In this document: positions 13,313-24,440 of the stretch, in pieces
How positions within the stretch are numbered: the first letter of the stretch is position 1
Layout: the number at the start of each line of letters is the position of its first letter
Assembly (NCBI RefSeq): GCF_040939455.1
Contig: NC_134110.1
Coordinates: forward strand, 96,811,001-96,875,000
DNA length: 64,000 bases
Direction of reading: 5' to 3'
Source: Microcebus murinus
Lineage: Eukaryota > Chordata > Mammalia > Primates > Cheirogaleidae
Made by a program: the position numbers and the translations under genes
The notes under the pieces: model-generated
The model's database searches: none
What the model saw: only the letters and a program-made list of their open reading frames with translations
Told to the model about the DNA's origin: nothing

Positions 13313-13402
13313 TAAATTTTTTATTTTTTCATATTATGGGGGTACAAATATTGTTAGGGTTACATATATTGCCCCTGCCATTCCTCCCCACGCCCCCACC
13401 CC
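13313..13402 (-). mobile_element. Short 5'-truncated lemur-type L1 3' end
   Basis: Reversed, this reads as a terminal L1 3' UTR ending '...tttgtacccccataatatg' plus an A-rich tail. The same tail is seen on + at 47130-47164. The poly-T side faces left, so the element is on -. Copies of 'tacttttttttt' flank it (13301-13312 and 13403-13414), a plausible target-site duplication. Only about 90 bp were inserted. Confidence 0.75.
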
Positions 13403-13414
13403 TACTTTTTTTTT

Positions 13415-14266
13415 CTTTTTGGTTAATGGCACAAAAAATTCTCTCTGAATGGTTTCTAAATTGTCCCTAAAATACCAAGAGCATAAAATAAGCTGCAGCA
13501 ATTCCATGTGTGTCTGTGTCGGTCTGTGTGATAAGATCTATGATCAAAAATAAATAAATAAATGGCAGGTGAAAATACTCTAAGTCAGATATAGAAGTTG
13601 GAATAAAAACATCAGTAATTTGTAAAATAATAATAATTCCAGGATAAAACTATAGTTTAAAAAAATAGGCATTAAACTCTGAAGTGTGTGGTCTTTACAG
13701 ACTATGCTACAGTCTCAGATTCAAGTGGTTCCATTTCTTTTTAAATAGAAGGCAGAATTATCTCAGATGGAGATAATTATCGTCAACTCTTCTATTCCTA
13801 TTCCACTGTGCCATAGAGCCTCTCACTTTAATCCCTGTGGCCAGCCCTACGCCTGACCCTCGAGGGGGCACACACCCCTCTGAATATCATAACCGCACTG
13901 GATAACACACCAAAAAACAAAACAAAACAAAACACAAAAAGTCTTTTCCCTGAGTCTTCATTGCACATTTGGGACCAGTTGACATTTTCAAAGGGAACTT
14001 CATTAAATGCTCAGGGAGAACAAAATGAAAATAATTAGAGAAAAAACAAACAACATAAAAACAGCCAAGTTTCCAAAAAGGACAGGTTCTCCAGTCTATA
14101 GGAAGTCCCCAAACACTATTCGGAGTTTCCTTCACCATTGGCTAATTGCCAACACCTACAAGGCACGTGCCAGGTTATTTCCGTGCCTCAGGAGCACATT
14201 TCTTGGGGTACTTCAGTCTTTTTCATGTCAAAAATCGCATTCAAGTTTCCAAACCCTACTCAGACT
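13415..14266. other. Unique sequence with short A-rich repeats
   Basis: Contains an (AAAT)n run at 13545-13562 and an (AAAAC)n run at about 13907-13936. The rest is unassigned. Open frames at 13887-14138 (-) and 14007-14276 (+) overlap on opposite strands and match nothing I know. Confidence 0.4.
13907..13936. repeat. (AAAAC)n simple repeat
   Basis: Five to six tandem A-rich pentamers with C at a fixed spacing. Confidence 0.85.
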
Positions 14267-14818
14267 CTACCGGTGAGAAAGACAAGCTACCTCCACAACC
14301 TTTCCACAGGACGGGGTGATTGAGATGAAGGCCTTCATCGGCACATCCAGGAAAATCTCTGCTACCCTCCTTGGTCCGAATGGCGTGTGACGCCATGTGA
14401 TCAGAAATGGGATCACCAAACACTCCGTCATCAAGTAGCCTTTTATAGGGAGTCCCCAGCTTTTTCTAATACCCAGCCAGGAAGAGTGGTGGTAGGCTGT
14501 CCTGGAAAGGATGTTTGCTGTAGCAGGTCCTTGCTGACAGCTGAAATCTCGTTGCCAATAGTAACTCTGGCCAATGGCAGAAAGCAGGGCACAGCAGAAG
14601 TTAATGCAGGGTGGGAACGCACAGCCATGGCTGGAGTGGGAGAAAGCAAACATTGCTAATTCTAAATGTGGTTTTGACTTTCTCCTGGTGAAGTAAGGCA
14701 TCTTAACTACTGCATAAATTGTTCCTCGTTCGTAAAATGATAACATTCCTCTACTCTGAATTCTCCTAGCACTTTGATCAAGAATATTTACTGAGCACTT
14801 ATTATGCATTTGGCACAA
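14267..14818 (-). other. Longest open frame in the window (183 codons), probably noncoding
   Basis: This frame runs 183 codons from ATG to stop on -. The product is Cys-, His- and Ser-rich, without a signal peptide, membrane segment or family motif I recognise. A 90-codon frame on + and a 68-codon frame on - overlap it, as GC-richer DNA often does by chance. The first codons overlap an L2 fragment that starts near 14765, which argues against a native start. The stretch 14140-14680 is GC-richer than its surroundings and repeat-free, so a functional noncoding element or a decayed gene cannot be excluded. I do not call it a gene. Confidence 0.15.
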
Positions 14819-15120
14819 TGACCAAGCCGGATGCAGGCCTGCCCTCCAGAAACACGTGGGCAGTGAGAGGCACTCACAGCGCTTCAGTGCTAAGGCAGTG
14901 GAAAGTGCACGTTGCTATGGCAATTCACAGGGGTTGGGGCCAGACTGGAAAGATTTTCAACAGGCAAAGCTGGGCAGGGGTGGGGCAAGGTCAAGAAAGT
15001 AGACAGGTGTGCCTAATAGAAGGAAGACAAGGGACAACATATGCAAAGACCAAAAGACAAGTGACTATGGTGCCTTCAGGAAGCAAAATAATTTTCTCTG
15101 GCTGGCTGGATCACAGAGTG
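14765..15120 (+). mobile_element. L2 fragment
   Basis: Begins with the L2 core 'tttactgagcacttattatg' (14789) and passes through L2-like G/A-rich text to about 15120. It is strongly diverged. It seems to continue at 15320 after an opposite-strand piece. Confidence 0.6.
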
Positions 15121-15184
15121 TGAAGGAGGTGGTGTTTTTATAATTTATGTAACACTTGGTTCATCATATTGCCGTTGTTGTTTA

Positions 15185-15318
15185 AAGCCTCCCCTAGACT
15201 CTAAGCTCAGTAAGCATAAGCACAGCGTCCCACATTGGTCGTCACGAAATCCTCAGCACAAAGTGCCACCTGGCACATACTAGGCACCCAGTAAGTGCTG
15301 GCACAACTGAATTGAGAG
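15185..15318 (-). mobile_element. L2/MIR 3'-end fragment
   Basis: Reads like the reversed tail shared by L2 and CORE-SINEs: 'agactctaagctcagtaagc' (15197), then 'cctggcacatactaggcacc' (15270) and 'cagtaagtgctgg'. It is orientated against the L2 pieces on either side. Confidence 0.6.
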
Positions 15319-15319
15319 A

Positions 15320-16860
15320 AGGTCGGGGACAGAACGGGAGCCAGAGTGTGAGCGGAATTACAAGCCACATAAGGGGCTTGAACGTTATCCTAAGCACAAT
15401 GGAAAGCTTTTTAAAGGAGTTAAATATGAGAAGAATGTGATCCCGTTTTAATTTGGGGAATGCCGTTTATTTATTCTTTCAATAGCTAGTGGTAGAATTC
15501 CAGGTGATGTGGTAATGTCCAATGTCCAGACCTCAGTTCTTACGTGGCTTAGAGACTATTGAGAGAAGAATAAATATGATCAATGCTGTGAAGAAATGGA
15601 TAATGCCTTCTCAGATCCTAGAGCGAAGGAACCTGACCTAGACTCCTGGATCAAGAGAGTTTTTGAGGAAATGACATTTGAGATGTGTGGGCAAGATGGG
15701 TGAGGGGAGTGTGTGGAGAAGGACATTCAGAGTGAGGGAATGTGGCTGCAAGAAACGTGGGGCATGTGGTGAACAGAAGGAAGGTGGGAAGGGTGGAAGG
15801 GCAGAGTAAGGAAGTGAGAACATAGGAAGGGCGAGAGTAGAGCCAGACCATTCATGGCCTTGGAGCCATGATAAGGATTTTGTTTTGTAACCTTAGAGCA
15901 ATGGGGCAACATAATCAGAAGTTTTGAAAACAGCATGAACTGCAGTGTGGATACCAAGATTGGGGTGGAGGAATGGGAGTGGATGTGGAGAGGATAGTTA
16001 CAGATTTCTAGAGTTTTCTGGTCAATTAGGGTTATACTCTGGACTAGGATGATGGCAACAAAGATAGATATGAACATTCAAGTGCTATTTAGCAGGTGGC
16101 ATCTGCAGGGCTTGGTAGTGGACTAGACATTGAGAAGAAAACAAAGGGGTAAGAAGCAACAGAGATGACTCCCAAGTTTCTGGTTTGTAACTTGAAAAAT
16201 GGAGGAAATAAGAGCTCGTGGTTCAGCTTCCTATATACTGACCACAGGATGCCCTGAGATGGAGCTAGCCAACTAGAAATATTTAGAAAATGGTTAAATA
16301 GATGGACCTGGATCATATAGAAGATCATAGGATCACATAGGAGAAAAAAGTGGTTGAATAGTTGGGTCTGGATCACACAGACTATGTCACAGATAAAACT
16401 TTGAGAATGATTGGATTATAAATCCTGAACTAAAGAAAGGGCATGCATGTGATTCACTTGAAAGAGAAGGAAGTGAGAATGGAATTAAAGAACTCCAATC
16501 TTTAATGATCAGCAGAGGAAGAAAAGCATGTGAAAGGGACAAAGGAGATTGGCCAGAAGAAATGGCCGATGGATTAGAGTAGAAGAGAGGCTGTGTATGG
16601 AGCAGGCGGAAGTGACGGCAGGAGAAGCAAGACCTCAGTTCAGTGAACCAGGTGAGGTACAGGGGCGGCTTGAACTAAGATAAGGAACATGGGGATGAAG
16701 GAAACACATGGTGCCAGGGTTTCTAGTAAGTAGAGTTGTCCAGGCTTGGGGAGGGAAGGGAAGTAGCAGGTGACAGAAAGATGAGACTTAAAATCTACTG
16801 AAATCTGTGGCTGGGTAACTGGGTACATTCATCAAAATAGGAAAGAAGAAAAGGAGGGGC
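15320..16860 (+). mobile_element. Long L2 block (two joined fragments)
   Basis: 15350-15455 matches the L2 passage ending in a 'tgatcccgttttaattt'-like segment. At about 15460 the text jumps back to an earlier part of L2 and then runs on through the region of 'ggccttggagccatgataag' (15859) and 'gatgactcccaagtttctgg' (16164) to about 16850. This is one of the longest L2 remnants in the window. The jump suggests two copies or an internal duplication. Open frames on - (15638-16828) are antisense noise. Confidence 0.75.
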
Positions 16861-17099
16861 GTTGTTGGTGGGGAAGCAAAATATGAATTCACTTTAGAAT
16901 TCAGCAAAAAATGTTCCTCAAAATTCTGTCAAGAATTGTTTCATTGAGGTGGTAGAATTATTATTCTGAGTAAAGAGGGTTAATACTTTAACTTATTTTA
17001 CAGTTATCTGAGCACATTCTCTTATTGTTCCTACTAGATTTTAAGTCATACAAAGCAGGAAACATATGGGGCCAGATAGCAGAATGGAAAAAGGAAGGA
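16861..17099. other. Short unclassified spacer
   Basis: AT-rich sequence between L2 and an L1 fragment; nothing is recognised. Confidence 0.3.
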
Positions 17100-17500
17100 A
17101 GAGAACATGAGCTAGTAATTCGCACCCAAGGGGAAATAATTAATAATAACGAAAATGAAATCTAATAACAAAGAGATGCAAGTTCAACCAGTGATGTGCA
17201 TATTGCTAGCAGAAATTTAAAACAAAAGCAAAGCTACTGAAGCTTGTACACCTATAGTCTATATTACAGTTTCTATTTCAAACTCTACTTTTCATGCAAT
17301 AATACAGAATAAAGATGTTCACAGCATCAATATGATATAAATTAGATGTCTCCTAAATGCCCAGAAATAGTAAAATGCACAACAATGTCTTCTATAATAT
17401 GGTGCAATCATTTGAAATAATAATTGTAAAAATTATTCACAACTTTAAATCTAGTTATTCTCTAAAGCAAAGGAAAATAAAAGCAAAAAAAAAAGACTTT
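17100..17500 (+). mobile_element. Diverged L1M 3' fragment
   Basis: 17310-17430 matches the end of ORF2/start of 3' UTR of old L1M elements ('agatgttcacagcatc', 'ctcctaaatgcccagaaata', 'atggtgcaatcatttgaaat'). It ends in an A-rich stretch near 17490. Confidence 0.5.
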
Positions 17501-18944
17501 TATTCTATGGTTATAAAAATTATAATTCACACAGTTGAGTCCTTCTACTTAAGAGTTTCTACTTTTGAGTTCTACCTTGGGTACTGTGGGCAGGCCTAAC
17601 TTTCCTGGCTACTAGTAAGGAACAAGAAGACCCATGTAATAAACAGACTTTTATAGCTTCTCCAATACCAGTTGCCAGCATTTCCCGTTCCAAGTTTCCT
17701 CCGAGACAGCCATGCTGGCAGAATAGGGGAGACAGCATAGATGTGCAACCCATGACTTGAGAGCAACAATGACTGCCAACAAAACCAGTGGAAGAAACAA
17801 CTTTTGAGTCCTCAGAAGCTTTTTATACCCTTACCTCAAATCCCATTGTTCATCAGCAGTATCAACTCAACTCACAGCCTTCTGACTTCCTCCAAGATGG
17901 AACTAACTAGACACAAGCTACTCCTCCTCTTTTTCCTATGTATGTCTTCTGTAAGGTAGAGTTTACAAGGGGAAGGGGACATTAATAAGGGGAAAGGACT
18001 TCTCTCCAGGACCGCCAAGGTGGGGCACCCAGACTTCAACTTTTCAAAGCCTGTAACTCACCCTGGTTATTTTGACAACTGTGTTCTGGACTCCCCTCAT
18101 TCTTGCATCACAAAAATGAAATAACAGCTCTCAGTTCTGCCAGGTCCATTCCTGTGTTCTGTCTCTTACTTGATAGGGTCTTACTGATCCTACATCTTTT
18201 CCTGAATTTACCAGTAGCATGTTTTCCTCTAACTACCTAACTTTGCTAATTTTTTCTACTTCTATAAATGAACAACTTCTCTGAATAAACCCTCTGGCCC
18301 AATAGTCATTAATATTGAAACATGAACAATTACAAAGATTTTAAAAATTTTAAATTAAACTTATTTTATTAAGATTGTTGGGTAAAATGTGATTTTCTAA
18401 AAAAATTCTAATTTGTTTTAATTGAATTATTGTACAAAATATAATTTTTTAATTAATAAAAATATCTCAAGTGGGAGTTTTAAGACTTTCTCTGCCAACT
18501 GCCCCGAGTTGTGAGAAACAATGAAAAAATATATGTGTAAATGCTCTAAAAATGTTAAGTCACGTCATAAATTAAGCAGATTACTATTTTTAAAACTCTT
18601 TACATTTGTTAGAATACTTGGCATGGTACCTTGGGCAATCTAGACTTTAAGTTATTGTTTATGGGAAGAACTAATTGTATAATTACTAGCTGGATTTCTG
18701 CACCCAAAAAGTCCTATACTTTCATACACCATTTTATGATTTATTATAAAATGAAACATAATTTCTGGGAAAACAAAAGTAACAGAGTTTTCCATTGTAG
18801 TCAAAATGACTAAGCCCCGAAACCAAGGATGCAAAGCAAAAAATACCTTATTTATTAATTTTCCAGAGGAAGTGGTTTTATTTTATAATGTTTAGTGGAA
18901 GACCTATCATGAGGTTACCATTTAGCCTGTTTCATGATAGACTT
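17501..18944. other. Unclassified region; 17580-18220 possibly an LTR remnant
   Basis: 17580-18220 is less AT-rich than its flanks and reads like a decayed repetitive element, perhaps an LTR, but I cannot name it and see no terminal signals. 18230-18940 is very AT-rich with no gene. Small frames at 18631-18834 lie on both strands and look random. Confidence 0.25.
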
Positions 18945-19340
18945 TACTTTTTATAGCAGTTTTAAATTCACAGCAAAATTGTGTGAAAGGTACAAAGATT
19001 TTCCATATGTCCCCTGTCCCCACTCAGGCACAACTTCCCCCCATTTCCACATCCCAAACTACAGTGGTACATTTGTTAACCACAGTGGTACATTAGTTAA
19101 AATTCATGAACCTACACTGGCACATCATTATCACCTGAAGTCCCCAGTTACATCAGCATTAACTCTTGGTGTTGTACATTCTCTGGGTTTTGACAAATGT
19201 ACAATGACATGTACCCACAATGGTAGCATCCTACAGAGTAGTTTCATGGCCCCCAAAATCCTCTGCTCTCTGCCCATTCATTCCTCCTTGCCCACTAACC
19301 CTTAGCAACCACTGCCATCCAGCCTAACATTTATAATCAT
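18945..19340 (-). mobile_element. L1 3' UTR fragment (L1M type)
   Basis: A clear reverse-strand match to the L1 3' UTR, with blocks 'ttttaaattcacagcaaaat' (18960), 'ggtacatttgttaac' (19066), 'cattatcacctgaagtcccc' (19126), 'ggtgttgtacattctctggg' (19169) and 'gacaaatgtacaatgacatg' (19192). A near copy of 'cacagtggtacatt' follows at 19081, a small internal duplication. The 123-codon frame on + here is antisense to the element. Confidence 0.85.
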
Positions 19341-19559
19341 AACACAATTCTTCAGATGCTTCAAACCTCCTTTTTATACTTTCTCTATTGGTTACACAAA
19401 CTTCTTTTTGGCTACTTCTCTCCCACCATCACTCCCCCTCCTCCCCATCTTTTTTTCTTTTTTTTTTAACATTATCTGTTGCACAATGCTTTTTCTGAAA
19501 TGAAAACCTACAGCATTAGAGCAGGAAAGTTCATTCACAATTAAAATTTCAGCACTGGT

Positions 19560-19675
19560 GATGTGATCATTTATTGGAAATAAATGAATTAAAGACCTAC
19601 TATGGACCAACCTTTAGGGATCCAGTAATGAATAAAACAGATAAAGTCTGTTGTGCTGCTTGTGTTCTACCAATA
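19560..19675 (+). mobile_element. L2 fragment
   Basis: Contains the L2 order 'aaagacctactatggacc', 'agggatccagtaatgaataa', 'aacagataaagtctgt'. Diverged. Confidence 0.55.
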
Positions 19676-20141
19676 ATATCTCATACACCAAAGTTCTGGA
19701 TGTTGAGTGGGCTGGTCCCTATTTCTGGCTCTTGATCCTCTGTCTTGTGTCTACCTTTTGAGAAAATAGCAAGATAGGGTGATAAATATAAGATCCAGAA
19801 ACATTACCTCTGAACTGGTGTTCCAAACAGATTAAGTCTAATCTTGAATTATTTACCTATAGATCCCAAGTAGAAATTTCAAAGTTAAGTGACTATTAAA
19901 GGAGAGATAAGAGCATTTTTTCTCTATTTCAGTCACCATGGCAACAGTTGTAATAAAAATAACAGTTATGATATATAGAATATAGGCTAAATGCTTCATA
20001 TATGTATACACACACACATAGAGACCATCTTATCACAGCCTTATAAAATATGTATTATTGCCCAAACTTCACCCCAAAATAATTTCCATGCTCAAAGGGT
20101 ATTTAGCATCAACATTGGCTAGAAATGTAGTAAATTCTGTA
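19676..20141. other. Unclassified spacer
   Basis: AT-rich, with a short ACAC run near 20009-20020. No gene or repeat family is recognised. Confidence 0.3.
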
Positions 20142-20420
20142 AGAGATATCAAAAATTATGAGATGCTGCAATTTTCAAATCTAACAATGATCAAGATGTC
20201 AGCAGTAGATACACAAACACAAATTAAAAGCAAACTTAATAGTCCCTCCCTCACTTCTTCATTCTATTCTTTCAGCAAAGACATATACAATGCCCACTGT
20301 ACACCAAGCCTACCGCTAATTTTAAAAGCTGTCATGGTTAATAAAACATAATCTCTGCCTTCTGAGAGTACTGCCTAGTGCTCAAAAGCAGCAAGTAAAC
20401 ATGCAATAAAATAATATTTA
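20142..20420 (+). repeat. Copy 1 of a diverged local duplication, containing L2 text
   Basis: 20142-20345 can be aligned by eye with 21444-21635: both carry 'tctaaca(a/g)tgatcaagat', 'tcagcagtagatac', 'cattctattctttcagcaaa' and 'gctaatttta'. The right half is an L2 fragment (to about 20420). The shared text upstream of the L2 core suggests a duplicated locus rather than two independent L2 insertions. Confidence 0.65.
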
Positions 20421-21443
20421 CTAATCGCTAAGCTATGGGTATTTACAGGGTGGCCAGAGAGCGATATACTAAATAGGTATTTTTTATATATTCCCCTTCA
20501 ATCTCCATGCAAATTGTTAAACTCCCTTACGTCCTTCTGACTATAATGTTGGAAGTTATTATGACAATCTGATAGCAATTTTTAATACTTCTACTATTTC
20601 TGGCTGGATCTAAAGCAAACAGACATTATCAACATTATTGACTTAGTAACTGCAAGTCTCAACGTGAAAGATGTGTAAAATAGTATGGGGAAAGTCAAGT
20701 TTTGGGTGGAGAATGAAATAGAACACAAGACTACGTTTAATAGGCACTTTGTGGCCACATTCATGGTTTTCAAATAAATGTCTGCCAAATACCAAGTCTG
20801 AAAAAACAATTTATACGTCAGTTGTTATTTCAAGTAAAAATTGGTGTTACATGCAAAGAGTGCTTAGTTCTGGTTGGAACTAAAATAATCACTAAAGTGC
20901 TTTTTCCTGGAGGCAACCATGAATACCTCGGTATGCCTCAGAAGAGCTTTATGTCTATTTGTCATTTTATCATACAGAATATAAAAAGGTATATACTCAA
21001 GGACTGAGATTTGTAAAAATAATTATTTTTACTGCTTAATCACGAATATTCTGAAGTGAAACTGGCTTTTTTTCTTTACCAGCAAGTGCCCGCTGGTAAA
21101 GAATATAATGACATCTAATACAGTTTGGGGCCACTGTTTTGATTCATACTAAAGTTCCAGCAATTTTAACCATGGTTGATTTTGCACCAGCCATTGCTAT
21201 TACACACACCACTGGTGCAAATGTCAATGAAGTGCAAAACGCAGAGGACACCTTGAGCCTCCCAAGAGTCCACAGGCTTTGCTTTACAAGCTGCTACATT
21301 AGAGAATTTTACCCCATTCCCCTCCTACTCATTCTTGTTCCTTCATATTCTCCACCTTTTTCTAAGTCCTCTTTATTCTCTAGTTCCTGCCCCCCAGCAC
21401 AGTAAGCATTCTCTCATATGCTCCTATCATGTCGTACAATACG
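20421..21443. other. Unclassified sequence between duplicated blocks
   Basis: AT-rich, with no gene recognised. Frames at 20594-20809, 20822-21007 and 21139-21405 are short and unlike known proteins. Confidence 0.3.
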
Positions 21444-21635
21444 AGAGACATCAAAAAATTAACAGACCCTACTATTTTCAATTCTAACAGTGATCAAGAT
21501 ATCAGCAGTAGATACCATAAAATTAGAAGTAAATTTACTAGCTTCTTTATCACTTATTTCATTCTATTCTTTTAGCAAAGAAATATCAACTGCCCAATAT
21601 GTGCCAAGTCCAATGCTAATTTTAGGAAATGTGGA
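21444..21635 (+). repeat. Copy 2 of the diverged local duplication
   Basis: Partner of 20142-20345, about 1.3 kb downstream in the same orientation. Visible differences are substitutions and small indels, so the duplication is old. The L2-like part includes 'ttagcaaagaaatatcaact' (21571). Confidence 0.65.
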
Positions 21636-21649
21636 TAATTAGGCTTTAA

Positions 21650-22755
21650 AAACTAACACATTTTACTCTATAAAGGACCCTGTAAAGAAAATGAAAAGAT
21701 AAGCTATGGACTGGGAGAAAATATTTGCAAATTACATATATAACAAAGGACTAATATCTAGAATATGCAAAGAATTTTCAAAATTCAATAGTGAAAAACA
21801 AACCTAAAAAGGAATGTAAATCAAAATGAGCCAAAATTATGAGCAGACATTTCACCAGAGAAGATATACAGCTGGCAAATCGGCACATGAAAAGATGTCA
21901 ATTTCATTAGCCTAAAAAATGCAAACTAAAACCACAATGAAATATCACTATATCCTTATTATAATGACTAAAATAAGAAGTAGTGACAACACTAAATGAT
22001 AGTGAGGATACAAAGAAACTGAATCATTCACACACTGCTGGTGAGAATGTAAAATTGTGCAAACATACTAGAACCAAGTTTGGTAGTTTCTTACAAATCC
22101 AAACATACAGCTACCCTATAGTTCAGAAAAATTAAAATCTATGTTCACACAAAAAGCTTTACAAAATTGTCCATAGAAACTTATTCATGATAGCCTGAAC
22201 CTTATTCATCATCATAACCAATGGGTGTATGGTTAAACAAACTTTGGTACATCTATATCATGAAATATTGCTCAGCAATAACAAAGAATGAATTATTAAT
22301 ATACATAAGAACTTAGATAAATCTCTAAGGAATTATGCTAATTTTAAAAAGTCCTTCTCAAAAGGTTACATTTGTGAGTCCAGTTATACAACATTATTGA
22401 AATGACCAAATTACAAAGATGGAAGACACATTGGTGGTTGCCAAGAGTTAGGTAAGAAGGAAAGAGGTAAGTGTGGTTATAAAAGGAAAATACAAGGAAT
22501 CCTTGTAGTGAAGGAACTTATACATGATCCTATGTGTGTGACAAAATCGCATAAACCAAACAAACACACATATGCAAAACAGATGAAATCTGAATAAGGT
22601 AGGTATTATCAAAGTCAACTTTCTGATTGTGATATTGTATTCTGGTTTCATAAGATGCTGCTATTTGGTAAATGGTACATGAGATCCCTATTATTAATAT
22701 TTCTTATAACAGCATGTGAATGTACAACTATCTCAAAAAGTTTAATTAAAAACAC
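21650..22755 (+). mobile_element. Old L1 ORF2-end and 3' UTR
   Basis: Reads as the last part of L1 ORF2 on +: 'ggactgggagaaaatatttg' (21709), 'aaccacaatgaaatatcact' (21931), 'cacacactgctggtgagaat' (22029), then the region of 'cattggtggttgccaagagt' (22429). The tail is near 22750. It is heavily mutated, with no frame. Confidence 0.8.
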
Positions 22756-22756
22756 A

Positions 22757-24440
22757 TGAAGCAAAGTTTTAAGATATAAAATTAACATGAAAAATCAGTT
22801 TTAGGTCTATAAACTAATAACAAATAATCTAAAAAGGAAATTAACAAAACAATTCCCTTCACAACAGTGTTAAAAAGAATAAAATACTTAGAAATAAACT
22901 TAACAAAGAAGTGAAAAACTTATACACTGTAAGCTATAAAACAATGCCAAAAGAAATATATAAATAAATGTAAAGATATCCCATGTTCACAGATTGAAAG
23001 ACTTAATATTGCTTCAAATGTCAGTTCTACCCAAAGCAATTTAGAACTTTGATGTAATCTCTATCAAAATCTCAATGCCATTTTTTGCACAAATAGAAAA
23101 ACTTATACTAAAATTCATATAGAATATCAAGGGATCCCAAATAGCCAAAACAATCTGGACAAAAAAAAAAAAAAAATGAACAAAGTTGGAGGACTCACAC
23201 TTTCTGATTTCAAAACTTACTACAAAGGTACACTAATCAAAACAGACTGGTATTGGCACAAAGACATCATATAAACCAATGGAATAAAATAAAGAACCAT
23301 CCATCCATCCAAAATAAAGAACAAACCATCATATGTATGGTCAAATGATTTTTGACAAGGATGCCAACACCATTTAGAGGGGAAAAGACCGTTTTTCAAT
23401 AAATGGTACTGGAAAAACAGATGTCCACATGCAAAAGAATAAAGTTGTACTCTTACCTTACACTAGATACAAAAATTAACTCAAATTGGACTGAAAAATA
23501 GACCCACATCTGAGGGATGTGGTGAGCACTGTAGAGGGGAAGGGAAAACCTCTAACCTTTGCTAGGGAGAGGCAAAGATATAAAATGCAACCAAAATGTT
23601 TGTACTCTCATATTTTCGTGAAACAAAAAAAAATAAAAAAAATAAAAAACATAAAAGCTAAAAACTATAAAATCTTACAAAAGACAACATAGAAGAAAAG
23701 CTTCATGACATTGGATCTGGCAATGATTTCTTGAATGTGACACAAAAAGTACAGGCAACCAAAGAAAAACATAGATATATTGAACTTCATCAAAATTAAA
23801 AACATTTGTGCATGTGTAAAAAAGTTTTGGAATATTTTTACATTGCTGATGGGAATATAAAATGGTGCGGCTGTTGTAGAAAACAGAATGGCAATTCTTC
23901 CAAAATTTAAACATAGAATTACCATGTGATCTAGCAATTCCACTTCTGGATATATACCCAAAAGTATTGAAAGCAGGGACTCACACAGGTATTTGTACAC
24001 CCATGTTCACAATATCGTTGTTCACATGGATAGAAGCAACCCAAGCATCATCAATAAAGTAATAAACAAAATGTGGTATGTATAAGCGATAGAATATTAC
24101 ACAGTCTTAAAAAGAAGAGAAATGCGGACATGTGCTACAAATGTGGATGAAACTTAACATTATGCTAAGTGAAATAAGCCAGTCACAGTCATCAGATTGA
24201 TAGAGACAGACAGTAGAAAGAAGGTTTGTAGGGAGTAGGGGCAGGAGATATTGGGAATTTGTTGTTTAATGATGAGTTTCAGTTTGAGAACATGAAAAGG
24301 TTCTGAAGAAGGATGGTGATGACGGCTGCACAACAGTATGAATATACTTAACGCTACTGAACTGTACCATAAAAAGAGTTTTCATAGTAAGTTTTATGTT
24401 ACGTATATTTTACCACAATAGAAAATATACTTTAAAAAAC
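22757..24440 (+). mobile_element. L1 ORF2 (RT to C-terminus) and 3' UTR, carrying an inserted L1 end
   Basis: Starts in the RT part of ORF2 (22840-23250, including 'caaagttggaggactcacac' at 23181). It is interrupted at about 23506-23645 by a younger L1 3' end, resumes at 'agaagaaaagcttcatgaca' (23692), and shows an internal deletion near 23825. It then runs through 'ggatatatacccaaaagtat' (23949) to a 3' end at about 24440 with 'gttacgtatattttaccaca'. A dead copy. Confidence 0.85.
23506..23645 (+). mobile_element. Lemur-type L1 3' end inserted in older L1
   Basis: The text breaks from the host L1 near 23506 and carries 'acctctaacctttgctaggg' (23550), 'gaggcaaagatataaaatgc' (23569) and 'caaaatgtttgtactctcat' (23592), followed by an A-rich tail (23625-23649). 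A related module recurs at 46918-46950. I recall this as a lemur L1 3' UTR variant. I could not fix clean target duplications, so the edges are within about 15 bp. Confidence 0.6.

Noticed and set aside
14267..14818. Protein-coding gene on - (183 codons)
   Set aside because: No family motif, overlapping frames on both strands, start within an L2 fragment, no splice or promoter context that I can support.
18934..19305. 123-codon open frame on +
   Set aside because: It is antisense to a clear L1 3' UTR fragment.
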